A DNA stretch of 34,871 nucleotides from an uncultured Lachnospiraceae bacterium (GCA_910587935.1 CAJUNP010000032.1:1-34871), one strand, 5' to 3'. Counted from the stretch's first letter, positions 17,333-25,761 are shown. Notes: a model not told the origin generated them from the sequence alone. Made by a program: numbers and translations.

Positions 17333-17806
17333 ATGGCTGGCGGGGACAGGGAAAAATTCAGGAGGCTGCTTAAGCAGAACGGAATAAAGGTTACGGAACA
17401 ACGTATCCGGATTCTTCTCGCGCTTTCTTCCTGCCCTGAGAAGCACTTAACTGCAGAAGAAATTTATGAAATCGTAAAGACAGACTTTCCTGAGATAGGA
17501 TTGGCTACTGTTTATAGAACCATACAGTTACTGTCAGACTTACATCTGGTGGACCGGATCAATCTTGATGACGGCTTTGTGCGATACGAAATCGGAAACG
17601 TAGACACGAAGGAAATGAAACACCATCATCATCATCTGATTTGCAGAGAATGCGGTAAAGTAATATCCTTTCAGGACGACTTGTTGGAAGGACTGGAGAA
17701 AAAAATTCAGGAAACTACCGGTTTTTTTGTTATGGATCATGAGGTGAAGCTCTACGGGATCTGTATAGAATGTGGAGGAAAACTGATTGAAAAGAAGCGA
17801 ACTTAA
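17333..17806 (+). CDS. Fur-family metal-responsive regulator
   Basis: A 157-residue winged-helix regulator. The DNA-binding half has KVTEQRIRILLAL and GLATVYRTIQLL (recognition helix). The dimerisation half has the five-His run HHHHH, then the structural-zinc pairs CREC and CIEC. Sequence alone does not separate Fur, Zur and PerR. The ATG at 17333 has GAGG 7 bp upstream. The gene's 3' end overlaps the start of the RNase J gene by 20 bp. I saw no obvious Fur-box palindrome nearby. Confidence 0.9.
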   Translation: MAGGDREKFRRLLKQNGIKVTEQRIRILLALSSCPEKHLTAEEIYEIVKTDFPEIGLATVYRTIQLLSDLHLVDRINLDDGFVRYEIGNVDTKEMKHHHHHLICRECGKVISFQDDLLEGLEKKIQETTGFFVMDHEVKLYGICIECGGKLIEKKRT

Positions 17807-19460
17807 AACGGCTTCCAAGCTGAACATTATACCCTTGGGGGGCTTGGAACAAATTGGTATGAACATTACTGCCTTCCGGTATGAGGACAGTATCATTGTG
17901 GTAGACTGCGGACTGAGTTTCCCGGCGGACGATATGCTGGGAATCGATCTGGTAATCCCGGATATTACCTATCTGATGGATAATGCGGATAAAGTCAGGG
18001 CATTTGTAATTACACACGGGCATGAAGACCATATCGGCGCGCTGCCCTATATTTTAAAAAAATTAAACGTACCCATTTATGCAACAAAGCTGACCATGGG
18101 AATTATAGAAAATAAATTAAAAGAACATGAGCTGTTAAACGGTACGAAGCGCAAAATTATCAAATTCGGCGATTCTGTCAATCTGGGCGCATTCCGGGTT
18201 GAATTTATCAAGACAAATCACAGTATTGTAGACGCGGCGGCGCTGGCGATTTATTCGCCGGCCGGAATTGTGGTGCATACCGGCGACTTTAAAGTGGACT
18301 ATACGCCTGTTTTCGGCGACGCTATTGATTTGCAGCGGTTTGCGGAGCTTGGTAAAAAAGGAGTCCTGGCGTTAATGTGCGATTCCACCAATGCGGAAAG
18401 ACCGGGCTTTACCCAGTCGGAGCGCACGGTAGGAAGAACCTTTGACACGCTGTTTAACGAGCATAAAGATACCCGGATTATCATTGCGACTTTTGCCTCA
18501 AATGTGGACCGGGTGCAGCAGATTATCAATTCGGCTTACAAATACGGAAGAAAAGTTGTGGTGGAAGGCCGCAGCATGGTCAATATTATTCAGACTGCCA
18601 CCAGCCTGGGATATTTGAGCATTCCGGATAAAACCCTGATAGAGATTGATCAGCTGAAAAACTATCCCGACGAACAGACCGTAATTATTACGACGGGAAG
18701 CCAGGGAGAGAGCATGGCGGCGTTAAGCCGTATGGCGGAGGATAATCACCGTAAAATATCCATTACCGCAGGCGATACCGTCATTTTTTCGAGTAATCCC
18801 ATTCCCGGCAATGAAAAAGCGGTAACAAAAGTAATCAATGAGCTGCTTATGAAAGGCGCGGACGTTATTTTTCAGGATGCACATGTGTCGGGACATGCCT
18901 GCCAGGAAGAAATCAAACTGCTGTATACGCTGCTGCAGCCCCGCTATGCAATTCCCGTTCACGGAGAATATAAGCATTTAAAAGCGCAGGCCAAACTGGT
19001 TGAGAATCTGGGGATTGACAAAGAAGACATTTTCATTTTATCTTCCGGCGACGTGCTGGAATTGAACCATGAGGGAGCCCAGGTAACCGGGAAAGTGCCG
19101 GTGGGAACGATACTGGTAGACGGACTCGGCGTAGGAGATGTGGGCAATGTGGTTCTAAGAGACAGACAGCATCTGGCGGAAGACGGGATTATGATCGTAG
19201 TGCTTGCCCTGGATAAGGTGGGCGGTTATCTCGTATCGGGGCCGGATGTAGTATCCCGCGGGTTCGTGTATGTAAGAGAAGCCGACGAACTGATGGAGGA
19301 AGCCAGAGTCCTGCTGGATGAGGCTGTTCAGTCCTGTCTTGGACGGGGAATCAGCGACTGGGGCAAATTAAAGAGCACCATCAAGGAAGTGCTTTGTGAT
19401 TTTGTATGGAAAAAAACAAAACGAAATCCTATGATTTTACCGATTATTATGGAAGTATGA
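17787..19460 (+). CDS. Ribonuclease J (TTG start)
   Basis: A 557-residue metallo-β-lactamase/β-CASP nuclease with 5'–3' exo- and endonuclease activity in mRNA decay and rRNA maturation. The zinc motif HGHEDH (His77, His79, Asp81, His82) is intact, as are CDSTNAERPG, the β-CASP segment ending in HVSGHA, and VHGEYKHL. The start is a TTG at 17787, with GGAGG 8 bp upstream inside the fur gene; the next in-frame Met (residue 25) would cut into the first β-strands. The rare start plus overlap suggests reduced or coupled translation. Confidence 0.93.
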   Translation: MKRSELKTASKLNIIPLGGLEQIGMNITAFRYEDSIIVVDCGLSFPADDMLGIDLVIPDITYLMDNADKVRAFVITHGHEDHIGALPYILKKLNVPIYATKLTMGIIENKLKEHELLNGTKRKIIKFGDSVNLGAFRVEFIKTNHSIVDAAALAIYSPAGIVVHTGDFKVDYTPVFGDAIDLQRFAELGKKGVLALMCDSTNAERPGFTQSERTVGRTFDTLFNEHKDTRIIIATFASNVDRVQQIINSAYKYGRKVVVEGRSMVNIIQTATSLGYLSIPDKTLIEIDQLKNYPDEQTVIITTGSQGESMAALSRMAEDNHRKISITAGDTVIFSSNPIPGNEKAVTKVINELLMKGADVIFQDAHVSGHACQEEIKLLYTLLQPRYAIPVHGEYKHLKAQAKLVENLGIDKEDIFILSSGDVLELNHEGAQVTGKVPVGTILVDGLGVGDVGNVVLRDRQHLAEDGIMIVVLALDKVGGYLVSGPDVVSRGFVYVREADELMEEARVLLDEAVQSCLGRGISDWGKLKSTIKEVLCDFVWKKTKRNPMILPIIMEV

Positions 19461-19472
19461 GCGTGATGGTAT

Positions 19473-19820
19473 ATGACGGATGTTGAAATGAAAAAACACG
19501 GTATCTATCACAGTGCGGACGCCTATATAGATGCCATTAAAAATACAAAGGAATACCGGGAATATGAGATTCAAAAAGAAAAGGTAAAGCGTTTTCCGGA
19601 GCTTAAAGCGCGGATCGACGAATACCGCCTGAAAAATTATGAACTACAGAACGAATCCATGAGCAGCAATCTTATGGAAGAGCTGGAACGCCTTCAGGAT
19701 CAGTATAAGGATCTTCTGGACACGCCGCTTGTATCGGATTTTTTACAGGCGGAGCTTGATTTCTGCCGGATGATGCAGAATGTGAACATATATATTACGG
19801 ATGCGTTAAACTTTGAATAG
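19473..19820 (+). CDS. YlbF/YmcA family protein
   Basis: A 115-residue, almost wholly helical protein matching the Com_YlbF family (alternating charged helices, with the conserved FLQAELDFCRMMQ-like C-terminal region). In B. subtilis YlbF, YmcA and YaaT form the complex that steers RNase Y activity and competence/biofilm control. Its position 12 bp after RNase J supports a link to RNA turnover. The ribosome binding site is weak, so translation may be coupled to the RNase J stop. Confidence 0.85.
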   Translation: MTDVEMKKHGIYHSADAYIDAIKNTKEYREYEIQKEKVKRFPELKARIDEYRLKNYELQNESMSSNLMEELERLQDQYKDLLDTPLVSDFLQAELDFCRMMQNVNIYITDALNFE

Positions 19821-19859
19821 TTTACAGGACGCAGATACGGGAAAGACGTGGGTATCGAT

Positions 19860-20255
19860 ATGAATTCAAGAAAAGTAGTACAGGCAATTTTCGCTACGAT
19901 AGTCAAGGTAGCGGCAGTAGCGGTAATTTTGGTATTTGTCTATAAGGGCGCCGTGAAAGCGTATGATTTTGGCTATCGGATTTTTGAGGACAAGCCGGTG
20001 GCAGAGGAGCCGGGAAGGGATGTGACGGTTTCCATTACCATGGGGACCGGATCGAAGGAGATTGGAAAGATCCTGGAATCGAAGGGACTTGTGAAAGACG
20101 CGACTATTTTTTATCTGCAGAATCTCCTGTCTCCCTATTGGAACAAACTGGCTTCCGGAGAATATACGCTGAATACTTCCATGACGGCGGCTCAGATGAT
20201 GGAAATTATGGCTGAGAAGGAACCGGAAGAAGAGGAAGGCGCCGATGATGACTGA
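19860..20255 (+). CDS. Miniature MltG/YceG-like membrane protein without catalytic domain
   Basis: A 131-residue protein. The start is uncertain: ATG 19860 or GTG 19848, both with weak ribosome binding sites. A membrane span (about 8–28) is followed by a domain resembling the LysM-like N-terminal part of MltG/YceG (VTVSITMGTGSKEIGKILESKGLVKD … GEYTLNTSMTAAQMMEIM, here split to keep it short). It then ends in an acidic tail, where MltG would continue with its roughly 200-residue endolytic transglycosylase domain. It occupies the place of mltG (yrrL) before trmR in B. subtilis. It cannot cut glycan itself; it might bind peptidoglycan or regulate division-site synthesis. Confidence 0.75.
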   Translation: MNSRKVVQAIFATIVKVAAVAVILVFVYKGAVKAYDFGYRIFEDKPVAEEPGRDVTVSITMGTGSKEIGKILESKGLVKDATIFYLQNLLSPYWNKLASGEYTLNTSMTAAQMMEIMAEKEPEEEEGADDD

Positions 20256-20889
20256 TGAGAGGACAGCCGCTTTTATTCATTCTTTTGATTCAGGCAATAC
20301 ACTCTTTCTCGATCAGTTGGAGCAAGAAGCGCTGCGGGATAATGTACCCATTATCCGAAGCGCCACGCAGGATCTGCTGAAGCTGCTGTTAGCCTTGAAA
20401 AAGCCGGTGAATATTCTGGAAGTGGGATGCGCTGTGGGTTTTTCCGCCCTGTTGATGAGCGAATATGCACCGCAGGGCTGTCATATTACAACCATAGAAA
20501 AATATGAGAAAAGGATTCCGATAGCCAGAGAGAATTTTAAACGGGCCGGAAAAGAAGCTGACATCACCCTTTTATGCGGAGATGCGGCGGAGCTTTTAAA
20601 GGATCTTACGGGATCTTATGATTTTATATTTATGGACGCGGCGAAAGCGCAGTATATTCATTTTTTTCCCGAAGTATATCGATTACTGGAAAAAGACGGA
20701 CTTCTCGTTTCGGATAACGTACTGCAGGATGGAGAAATTCTGGAATCCCGTTTTGCCGTAACCAGACGGAACCGGACCATTCACTCCCGCATGCGGGAAT
20801 ATTTATATGAGTTAAAGCATCACAAAGGACTTGTAACTTCCATTCTTCCGGTGGGAGACGGAGTTACCGTCAGCGTGAAGGTGGAGTAA
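20245..20889 (+). CDS. trmR: tRNA 5-hydroxyuridine O-methyltransferase (TrmR-like)
   Basis: A 214-residue class I SAM methyltransferase of the O-methyltransferase 3 family. SAM-binding EVGCAVGFSALLM and the metal/substrate segment FMDAAKAQYIHFF … SDNVL are clear. It overlaps the previous gene by 11 bp and precedes the U32 gene. In B. subtilis the same neighbour pair makes methoxyuridine at the tRNA wobble base: U32 proteins (TrhP) hydroxylate U34 and TrmR (YrrM) methylates it. The role is assigned from family plus order; a small-molecule catechol-type substrate cannot be excluded from sequence alone. Confidence 0.85.
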   Translation: MMTDERTAAFIHSFDSGNTLFLDQLEQEALRDNVPIIRSATQDLLKLLLALKKPVNILEVGCAVGFSALLMSEYAPQGCHITTIEKYEKRIPIARENFKRAGKEADITLLCGDAAELLKDLTGSYDFIFMDAAKAQYIHFFPEVYRLLEKDGLLVSDNVLQDGEILESRFAVTRRNRTIHSRMREYLYELKHHKGLVTSILPVGDGVTVSVKVE

Positions 20890-20893
20890 AATT

Positions 20894-22138
20894 ATGAGAA
20901 CCAAACCGGAGTTATTGATTCCTGCCAGCAGCCTGGAAGTATTGAAAACAGCATGTATATTCGGAGCGGATGCGGTTTACATCGGAGGCGAAGCGTTCGG
21001 CCTGCGGGCCAAAGCCAAAAACTTTTCCATGGAAGAAATGGAGGAAGGAATTGCTTTTGCACACCGGAGAGGAATCAAGGTGTATGTGACAGCCAATATT
21101 CTGGCGCACAACCATGACCTGGAAGGCGCGGAGGCTTATTTTCACGAACTGAAAAAGATTGCTCCCGATGCGCTGATTATTTCAGACCCCGGTATGTTTA
21201 TGCTTGCCAGAAACATATGCCCTGATCTGGAGATTCACATTTCCACCCAAGCGAACAATACCAATTATATGACGTATCGGTTCTGGTGGGAACAGGGTGC
21301 GAAACGTGTGGTTTCCGCCAGAGAGCTTTCCCTGGAAGAAATCAGCAGGATACGAAGTGAAATTCCGCAGGAAATGGAGATTGAAAGCTTTATTCACGGA
21401 GCCATGTGCATTTCCTATTCCGGGCGCTGTCTGCTCAGCAATTATTTTACGGGAAGGGACGCTAACCAGGGAGCGTGCACCCATCCCTGCCGCTGGAAGT
21501 ATGCGGTGGTCGAGGAGAAACGGCCGGGCGAATACCTGCCGGTATATGAGAACGAGAGAGGCACCTATATTTTTAATTCCAAAGACCTGTGTATGATCGA
21601 GCATATTCCGGAAATGGTGGAAGCCGGTATCAACAGCTTCAAAATTGAAGGCCGTATGAAAACGGCTCTGTATGTGGCGGCGGTTGCGCGTACTTACCGG
21701 AAAGCGATTGACGATTATTTTGTCTCGGAAGAAACCTACCGCGGCAATATGGACTGGTACCGCGCCGAGATTTCCAAATGTACCTACAGACAATTTACCA
21801 CGGGGTTTTATTTTGGGAAGCCGGATGAGAATACCCAGATATATGACAACAATACGTATGTAAACGAATATGTATATCTGGGAATTGTGGAAGCCATAGA
21901 CGACAGAGGTTTTGCACGCTTTGAGCAGAAAAATAAATTCTGCGTGGGAGACTCGATTGAGATCATGAAGCCGGACGGACGGAATGTACCGGTCCGGGTT
22001 CGGGCGATGTATGATGCGGAAGGCTGCCCGGTGGAAAGCGCGCCTCACTCCAGACAGATTCTTTATGCGGATCTTTCGGAGACGCCGGAGCCTTATGATC
22101 TTCTGAGGGTATCCAATACGGACAAAAAAGGAGATTGA
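20894..22138 (+). CDS. trhP: U32 family protein, TrhP-like tRNA hydroxylation factor
   Basis: A 414-residue U32 'peptidase' family protein with GADAVYIGGEAFGLRA at the start, the signature HGAMCISYSGRCLLSNYFTG and a downstream GACTHPCRW, whose cysteines probably hold an Fe–S cluster. U32 proteins of this type (E. coli YegQ/TrhP, B. subtilis YrrN/YrrO) are needed for 5-hydroxyuridine at tRNA position 34, not proteolysis. B. subtilis has two such genes in tandem; only one is here. It starts 5 bp after trmR with GGTGGAG upstream, so the two act as one operon. Confidence 0.88.
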   Translation: MRTKPELLIPASSLEVLKTACIFGADAVYIGGEAFGLRAKAKNFSMEEMEEGIAFAHRRGIKVYVTANILAHNHDLEGAEAYFHELKKIAPDALIISDPGMFMLARNICPDLEIHISTQANNTNYMTYRFWWEQGAKRVVSARELSLEEISRIRSEIPQEMEIESFIHGAMCISYSGRCLLSNYFTGRDANQGACTHPCRWKYAVVEEKRPGEYLPVYENERGTYIFNSKDLCMIEHIPEMVEAGINSFKIEGRMKTALYVAAVARTYRKAIDDYFVSEETYRGNMDWYRAEISKCTYRQFTTGFYFGKPDENTQIYDNNTYVNEYVYLGIVEAIDDRGFARFEQKNKFCVGDSIEIMKPDGRNVPVRVRAMYDAEGCPVESAPHSRQILYADLSETPEPYDLLRVSNTDKKGD

Positions 22139-22145
22139 TGCGGGA

Positions 22146-22196
22146 AATGTATGTGAAAAATATACATTGACCGATTTTGTCGTTTTATTGTACAAT
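22146..22196 (+). promoter_or_regulatory. glnN promoter with upstream inverted repeat
   Basis: TTGACC (22167–22172) and TACAAT (22191–22196) with an 18-bp spacer form a clear promoter. Just upstream, overlapping the −35, AATGTAT (22146–22152) and ATACATT (22162–22168) form a 7-bp perfect inverted repeat that could bind a regulator. Transcription would start about 22203, leaving a leader of about 230 nt before glnN. Confidence 0.75.
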
Positions 22197-22211
22197 GTGT
22201 TCAGTGAACAC
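22197..22211. promoter_or_regulatory. Perfect palindrome at the glnN transcription start
   Basis: GTGTTCA-G-TGAACAC, a 7-bp perfect inverted repeat around one base, abuts the −10 box and covers the likely +1. This is the classic position of a repressor site, or it forms a hairpin at the extreme 5' end of the RNA. It does not match the B. subtilis GlnR box (TGTNA-N7-TNACA). Confidence 0.6.
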
Positions 22212-22298
22212 CCCTGTAAACGACTCATTTTTGAAAAAATGGCGAAATTCAAAAAAAGTGTTGCAATTTACTTCAAATTAGAGTATGTTATAGAAAAC

Positions 22299-22350
22299 GA
22301 AGGCAAAGGTTGCTTTCAATATACAGGTATCTTGAACGAGGATGTTCCAA
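22299..22350 (+). promoter_or_regulatory. Antiterminator-type stem-loops in the glnN leader
   Basis: Two RNA hairpins in a row: 22299–22317 (8-bp stem GAAGGCAA/TTGCTTTC with one G·U) and 22332–22350 (TTGAAC, 6-nt loop GAGGAT, GTTCCAA with one bulge). The second uses bases 22344–22350, which are also the left arm of the terminator just downstream, so both cannot form at once. The two-hairpin layout recalls ANTAR-protein targets. The loops do not clearly fit that motif: the first loop is too small and the second begins with G. Confidence 0.6.
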
Positions 22351-22374
22351 AAGTTATTTTGGAGCATTTTTTTT
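22344..22374 (+). terminator. Intrinsic terminator inside the glnN leader (attenuator)
   Basis: GTTCCAAAA (22344–22352) pairs with TTTTGGAGC (22357–22365) across a GTTA loop (9 bp, one G·U), followed by A and eight Ts (22367–22374). It lies after the promoter and 57 bp before the glnN start, so it can stop transcription before the gene. This is direct evidence for regulation by attenuation. Confidence 0.75.
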
Positions 22375-22431
22375 GCCGTAATGGAACAATTTTGCCCTTT
22401 TAACAAAATGAGGAGAAAGGAAAATGAAAAG

Positions 22432-24546
22432 ATGAGCGATGTTTTGAATGTGGAAGAATTATTCGGATCAAATGTTTTTACCCTTGGGACCATGAAAGTA
22501 CGGCTTCCCAGAAACGTTTACAAAGAGGTCAGAAAAGTAATAGAACAGGGCGGAGAGCTGTCAAGAGAGGCGGCCGACGTAGTAGCGAAGGCGATGAAGG
22601 ACTGGGCCGTTGAAAAAGGGGCTACCCATTATACCCATTGGTTTCAGCCTTTAACCGGTATTACGGCCGAAAAACACGACGCGTTTGTGACCCATCCCGA
22701 TGAAGAGGGCAAAATGCTTCTGGAATTTTCGGGTAAAGAGCTGATTAAAGGAGAACCGGACGCATCTTCTTTCCCTTCCGGCGGTCTTCGCGCGACCTTT
22801 GAGGCCAGAGGCTATACCGCATGGGATATAACTTCTCCCGCTTTTATCAAGGAAGACGCCACCGGTAAGATTCTCTGTATTCCTACGGCGTTTTGCTCCT
22901 ACAAGGGAGAAGCCCTGGATAAAAAAACACCGCTTCTTCGTTCCATGGAGGCGTTAAGCACACAGGCTCTTCGTATCGTAAAGCTGTTTGGCAATACCGG
23001 GGCATCCCGTGTCATTGCATCCGTTGGACCGGAGCAGGAATATTTTCTCGTGGATCATGAGAAATACATGAAGCGGGAGGACCTGATTTTTTCAGGCCGT
23101 ACGCTTTTCGGGGCTCCGGCGCCGAAAGGGCAGGAACTGGAGGATCATTACTTCGGTACGATCCGGGAGCGTATCGGCGCGTACATGAAGGATTTGAATG
23201 TGGAACTTTGGAAGCTTGGCGTAAGCGCCAAGACGCAGCATAACGAGGTTGCTCCGGCACAGCACGAACTGGCGCCGATTTATGAAACCGCCAACATTGC
23301 GGTGGATCACAACCAGCTTGTAATGGAGACCATGAAAAAGGTGGCGGGCCGCCACGGCATGAACTGCCTGCTTCATGAGAAGCCCTTTGCGGGAGTGAAC
23401 GGTTCCGGCAAACACAACAACTGGTCGCTGGGAACCGACAACGGTGTGAACCTTTTGGACCCCGGTGAAACGCCTAATGAGAATATCCAGTTTTTGCTTG
23501 TTCTTGCATGTATTATTAAAGCGGTAGACACCCACGCCGATCTGCTCCGCCAAAGCGCTGCCGATGTAGGAAATGACCACAGACTTGGGGCAAATGAAGC
23601 GCCTCCTGCAATCATATCCGTATTCCTTGGAGAGCAGCTTGAGGACGTGGTAAGGCAGCTGGTGGAGACGGGGGAAGCGGCCACCTGTTTGGAGGGCGGC
23701 AAGCTGGAAACCGGCGTTTCCACGCTTCCTGATTTTGAGAAAGATGCAACCGACCGGAACAGAACTTCGCCTTTTGCTTTTACCGGCAATAAATTTGAAT
23801 TCCGTATGGTAGGGTCCGCCGATTCGATCGGAAGTCCCAATACGACCCTGAACGCAATTGTTGCGGAAGCTTTCTGCGAAGCGGCGGATGTTCTGGAAAA
23901 AGCGGAAGACTTTGAACTGGCGGTTCATGATCTGATCAAGGAGTACATGACGAAACATCAGAGGATCATTTTCAACGGCGACGGCTATTCCGATGAATGG
24001 GTGGAGGAAGCAAAACGCCGCGGACTTCCGAATATCAAATCCATGGTGGAGGCAGTAGATACCCTGACCACCGCAAAAAGCGTTAAGCTTTTTGAAAAAT
24101 TCGGTATTTTTACAAGGGCGGAACTGGAATCGAGAGAAGAAGTCCTTTATGAAACCTATGCAAAGAGTATAAATATTGAAGCCCTTACCATGGTGGATAT
24201 GGCCAATAAACAGTATATTCCCGCGATTATGAAGTATACAAAGACCCTTGCGGATACGGTGCTCGCCGTAAAGGAAGCCGGTGCGGACGCTTCCGTACAG
24301 ACAGAACTATTGCAGGAGATTTCTGCAAAGCTTTCGGAGGCTAAGAAGGCCGTGAAAAATCTGGAAGCGGCGATTGCCGAAGCGGCGGCTTTGGCGGGAG
24401 ACGCCAGACGCCAGGCATTTTTCTTCCATGATACCGTGATGACGGCGATGGAAGCCCTACGCGCTCCGATCGATCACATGGAAATGGTGGTGGATAAAGA
24501 TGCATGGCCGGTGCCTTCCTACGGCGATTTGATTTTTGAGGTTTAA
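22432..24546 (+). CDS. glnN: Glutamine synthetase type III
   Basis: A 704-residue type III glutamine synthetase, a normal length for this family and much longer than type I. It makes glutamine from glutamate, ammonia and ATP. GSIII signatures include the N-terminal ELFGSNVF and LPRNVYKEV, the GPEQEYFLVD metal-site strand, NEVAPAQHELAPIYE, and GSGKHNNWSLGTD. The ATG at 22432 is chosen because conserved GSIII sequence begins there and AGGAGAAAGG lies upstream; the open frame runs 90 bp further up into the attenuator. It is monocistronic, with a terminator after it. Confidence 0.93.
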   Translation: MSDVLNVEELFGSNVFTLGTMKVRLPRNVYKEVRKVIEQGGELSREAADVVAKAMKDWAVEKGATHYTHWFQPLTGITAEKHDAFVTHPDEEGKMLLEFSGKELIKGEPDASSFPSGGLRATFEARGYTAWDITSPAFIKEDATGKILCIPTAFCSYKGEALDKKTPLLRSMEALSTQALRIVKLFGNTGASRVIASVGPEQEYFLVDHEKYMKREDLIFSGRTLFGAPAPKGQELEDHYFGTIRERIGAYMKDLNVELWKLGVSAKTQHNEVAPAQHELAPIYETANIAVDHNQLVMETMKKVAGRHGMNCLLHEKPFAGVNGSGKHNNWSLGTDNGVNLLDPGETPNENIQFLLVLACIIKAVDTHADLLRQSAADVGNDHRLGANEAPPAIISVFLGEQLEDVVRQLVETGEAATCLEGGKLETGVSTLPDFEKDATDRNRTSPFAFTGNKFEFRMVGSADSIGSPNTTLNAIVAEAFCEAADVLEKAEDFELAVHDLIKEYMTKHQRIIFNGDGYSDEWVEEAKRRGLPNIKSMVEAVDTLTTAKSVKLFEKFGIFTRAELESREEVLYETYAKSINIEALTMVDMANKQYIPAIMKYTKTLADTVLAVKEAGADASVQTELLQEISAKLSEAKKAVKNLEAAIAEAAALAGDARRQAFFFHDTVMTAMEALRAPIDHMEMVVDKDAWPVPSYGDLIFEV

Positions 24547-24566
24547 TGATAAGAAGTTTTGAAATA

Positions 24567-24613
24567 AGCGCTCAGCATCCGTTATATATGATAGATGCGG
24601 GCGCTCTTTTTTT
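24567..24613 (+). terminator. glnN terminator
   Basis: A stem of AGCGC (24567–24571) with GCGCT (24601–24605) and an inner GCATC/GATGC pair, followed by C and seven Ts (24607–24613). It lies just past glnN and before the convergent LacI gene. Confidence 0.75.
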
Positions 24614-24621
24614 ACCTGCCG

Positions 24622-25683
24622 TCATTCACCCAGCGTAGAAGACCGAATCTGCACCTGACAGTTCAGATAAACCGTCATGGGAGCAAGGGAAGGATTCTCC
24701 ACCCGGTCCAAAAGGATACGGGCCGCAGTGATTCCCATCTCCCTGCTGGGAGTCGTAACGGTGGTAAGCTCTGAGTCCAGAGAATTTAATACAAGAGTAT
24801 CGTCAAAGCCGGAGATCAAAATATCCTCCGGCACTTTTTTATGCAGGGAGCGCAGGGCGGAAATGGTTCTCCACGCCAACAGGTCATTGGCGCAGCAGAA
24901 CATATCGGGAAGCTTTGCCATTTTGCCCAGTTCGGTTTTCAGAAAATCAGGGCTTTGGAACAGCAAATCATTCTGCGTGATGCAAAAATCCTCTTCATAA
25001 GAAAGATTGTGAATTCTTAAAGCGTCAAGGTAACCCTCATAGCGTTCATGAAAGCTGATACAGTGATTATAGTCTCCGATAAACCCTATGTGTTTTACCT
25101 TTCCGCGGGAGATTACCTTATGAAGCATGCGGAAAATACTGTTTCGGCTTTCCATCAGCAGGATATTGGCATTTAGGGGTTCTTTCACCGGGTTATAAAA
25201 AGAATCGAAAAACAAAACCGGTTTCCCGAAGGAACATAACATTTTGGAATATTCTTCGTCAAAAAGTTCGATTCCCAAAATGGCGTCGATCTGTTCCGGC
25301 TTAAAATTCAAAGGCAGCTGCAGGGAGCGAATATCTCCGGAATTCAGCATATGTATCGTAAGGGAATAGCCGTATGCGCTGATTTCCGATTCCAGACTTG
25401 CCATAATAGACGAAGCGATATGGAAATGCTCCGGAAGAAAATTTGCCAGAAGGGCGAAAGTTCCGCCCCCGCCCCTTTTCGGGAGAGTATTGCATTCCGA
25501 TGTATTCTGCGCAGCCTGTAAATAAGCAAACTGCTTATAGTTCATTTCCCGAGCCTTGTTTAATACGGCGGATACGGTTTTGGAAGGCATGTTCGGAGCG
25601 CCGTTTAATACCTTGGATACGGTAGTGCGCGACAGATGCAGCGCATCCGCTATATCTTGTACGGTAACTTTCTCTTTTGCCAT
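24622..25683 (-). CDS. LacI-family transcriptional regulator of the sugar locus
   Basis: A 353-residue regulator. The N-terminal LacI helix-turn-helix and hinge helix are clear (VTVQDIADALHLSRTTVSKVLNG, split by the turn near residue 17). A periplasmic-binding-protein-like sugar domain follows (about 65–345), with GFIGDYNHCISFHERYEGY-type and ISGFDD motifs. GAGGGGG precedes the start codon. It is divergent from the ABC/GH operon across a 355-bp control region full of repeated TTTAACATTT elements, so it probably represses that operon until a fructan-derived sugar binds. Confidence 0.93.
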   Translation of the reverse strand: MAKEKVTVQDIADALHLSRTTVSKVLNGAPNMPSKTVSAVLNKAREMNYKQFAYLQAAQNTSECNTLPKRGGGGTFALLANFLPEHFHIASSIMASLESEISAYGYSLTIHMLNSGDIRSLQLPLNFKPEQIDAILGIELFDEEYSKMLCSFGKPVLFFDSFYNPVKEPLNANILLMESRNSIFRMLHKVISRGKVKHIGFIGDYNHCISFHERYEGYLDALRIHNLSYEEDFCITQNDLLFQSPDFLKTELGKMAKLPDMFCCANDLLAWRTISALRSLHKKVPEDILISGFDDTLVLNSLDSELTTVTTPSREMGITAARILLDRVENPSLAPMTVYLNCQVQIRSSTLGE

Positions 25684-25723
25684 GTTTACTTCTACCCCCT
25701 CATATAATACAATCGTTAACTTT

Positions 25724-25751
25724 ATTATACCGGAACGGAAGAAAAAAGCAA
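25724..25751 (-). promoter_or_regulatory. Promoter of the LacI gene
   Basis: On the minus strand, TTGCTT (25751–25746) and a perfect TATAAT (25729–25724) are 16 bp apart, about 40 bp before the start codon. A GTTAAC palindrome (25715–25720) sits just downstream and may allow autoregulation. Confidence 0.6.
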
Positions 25752-25761
25752 CATTAAAATA

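Noticed and set aside
21182..22252. 356-codon minus-strand frame opposite the U32 gene
   Set aside because: Shadow of a well-supported gene, without a ribosome binding site or recognisable motif.
22299..22350. Definite ANTAR-protein target in the glnN leader
   Set aside because: There are two hairpins before a terminator, but the first has a 3-nt (not 6-nt) loop and the second loop starts with G rather than A, so I kept only the general antiterminator call.
22203..22431. T-box or glutamine riboswitch in the glnN leader
   Set aside because: The T-box antiterminator consensus and known glutamine-motif elements were not seen.
22342..22431. Upstream ATG as the glnN start
   Set aside because: It would begin inside the terminator stem and add 30 residues unlike any glutamine synthetase; the ATG at 22432 matches the family start.
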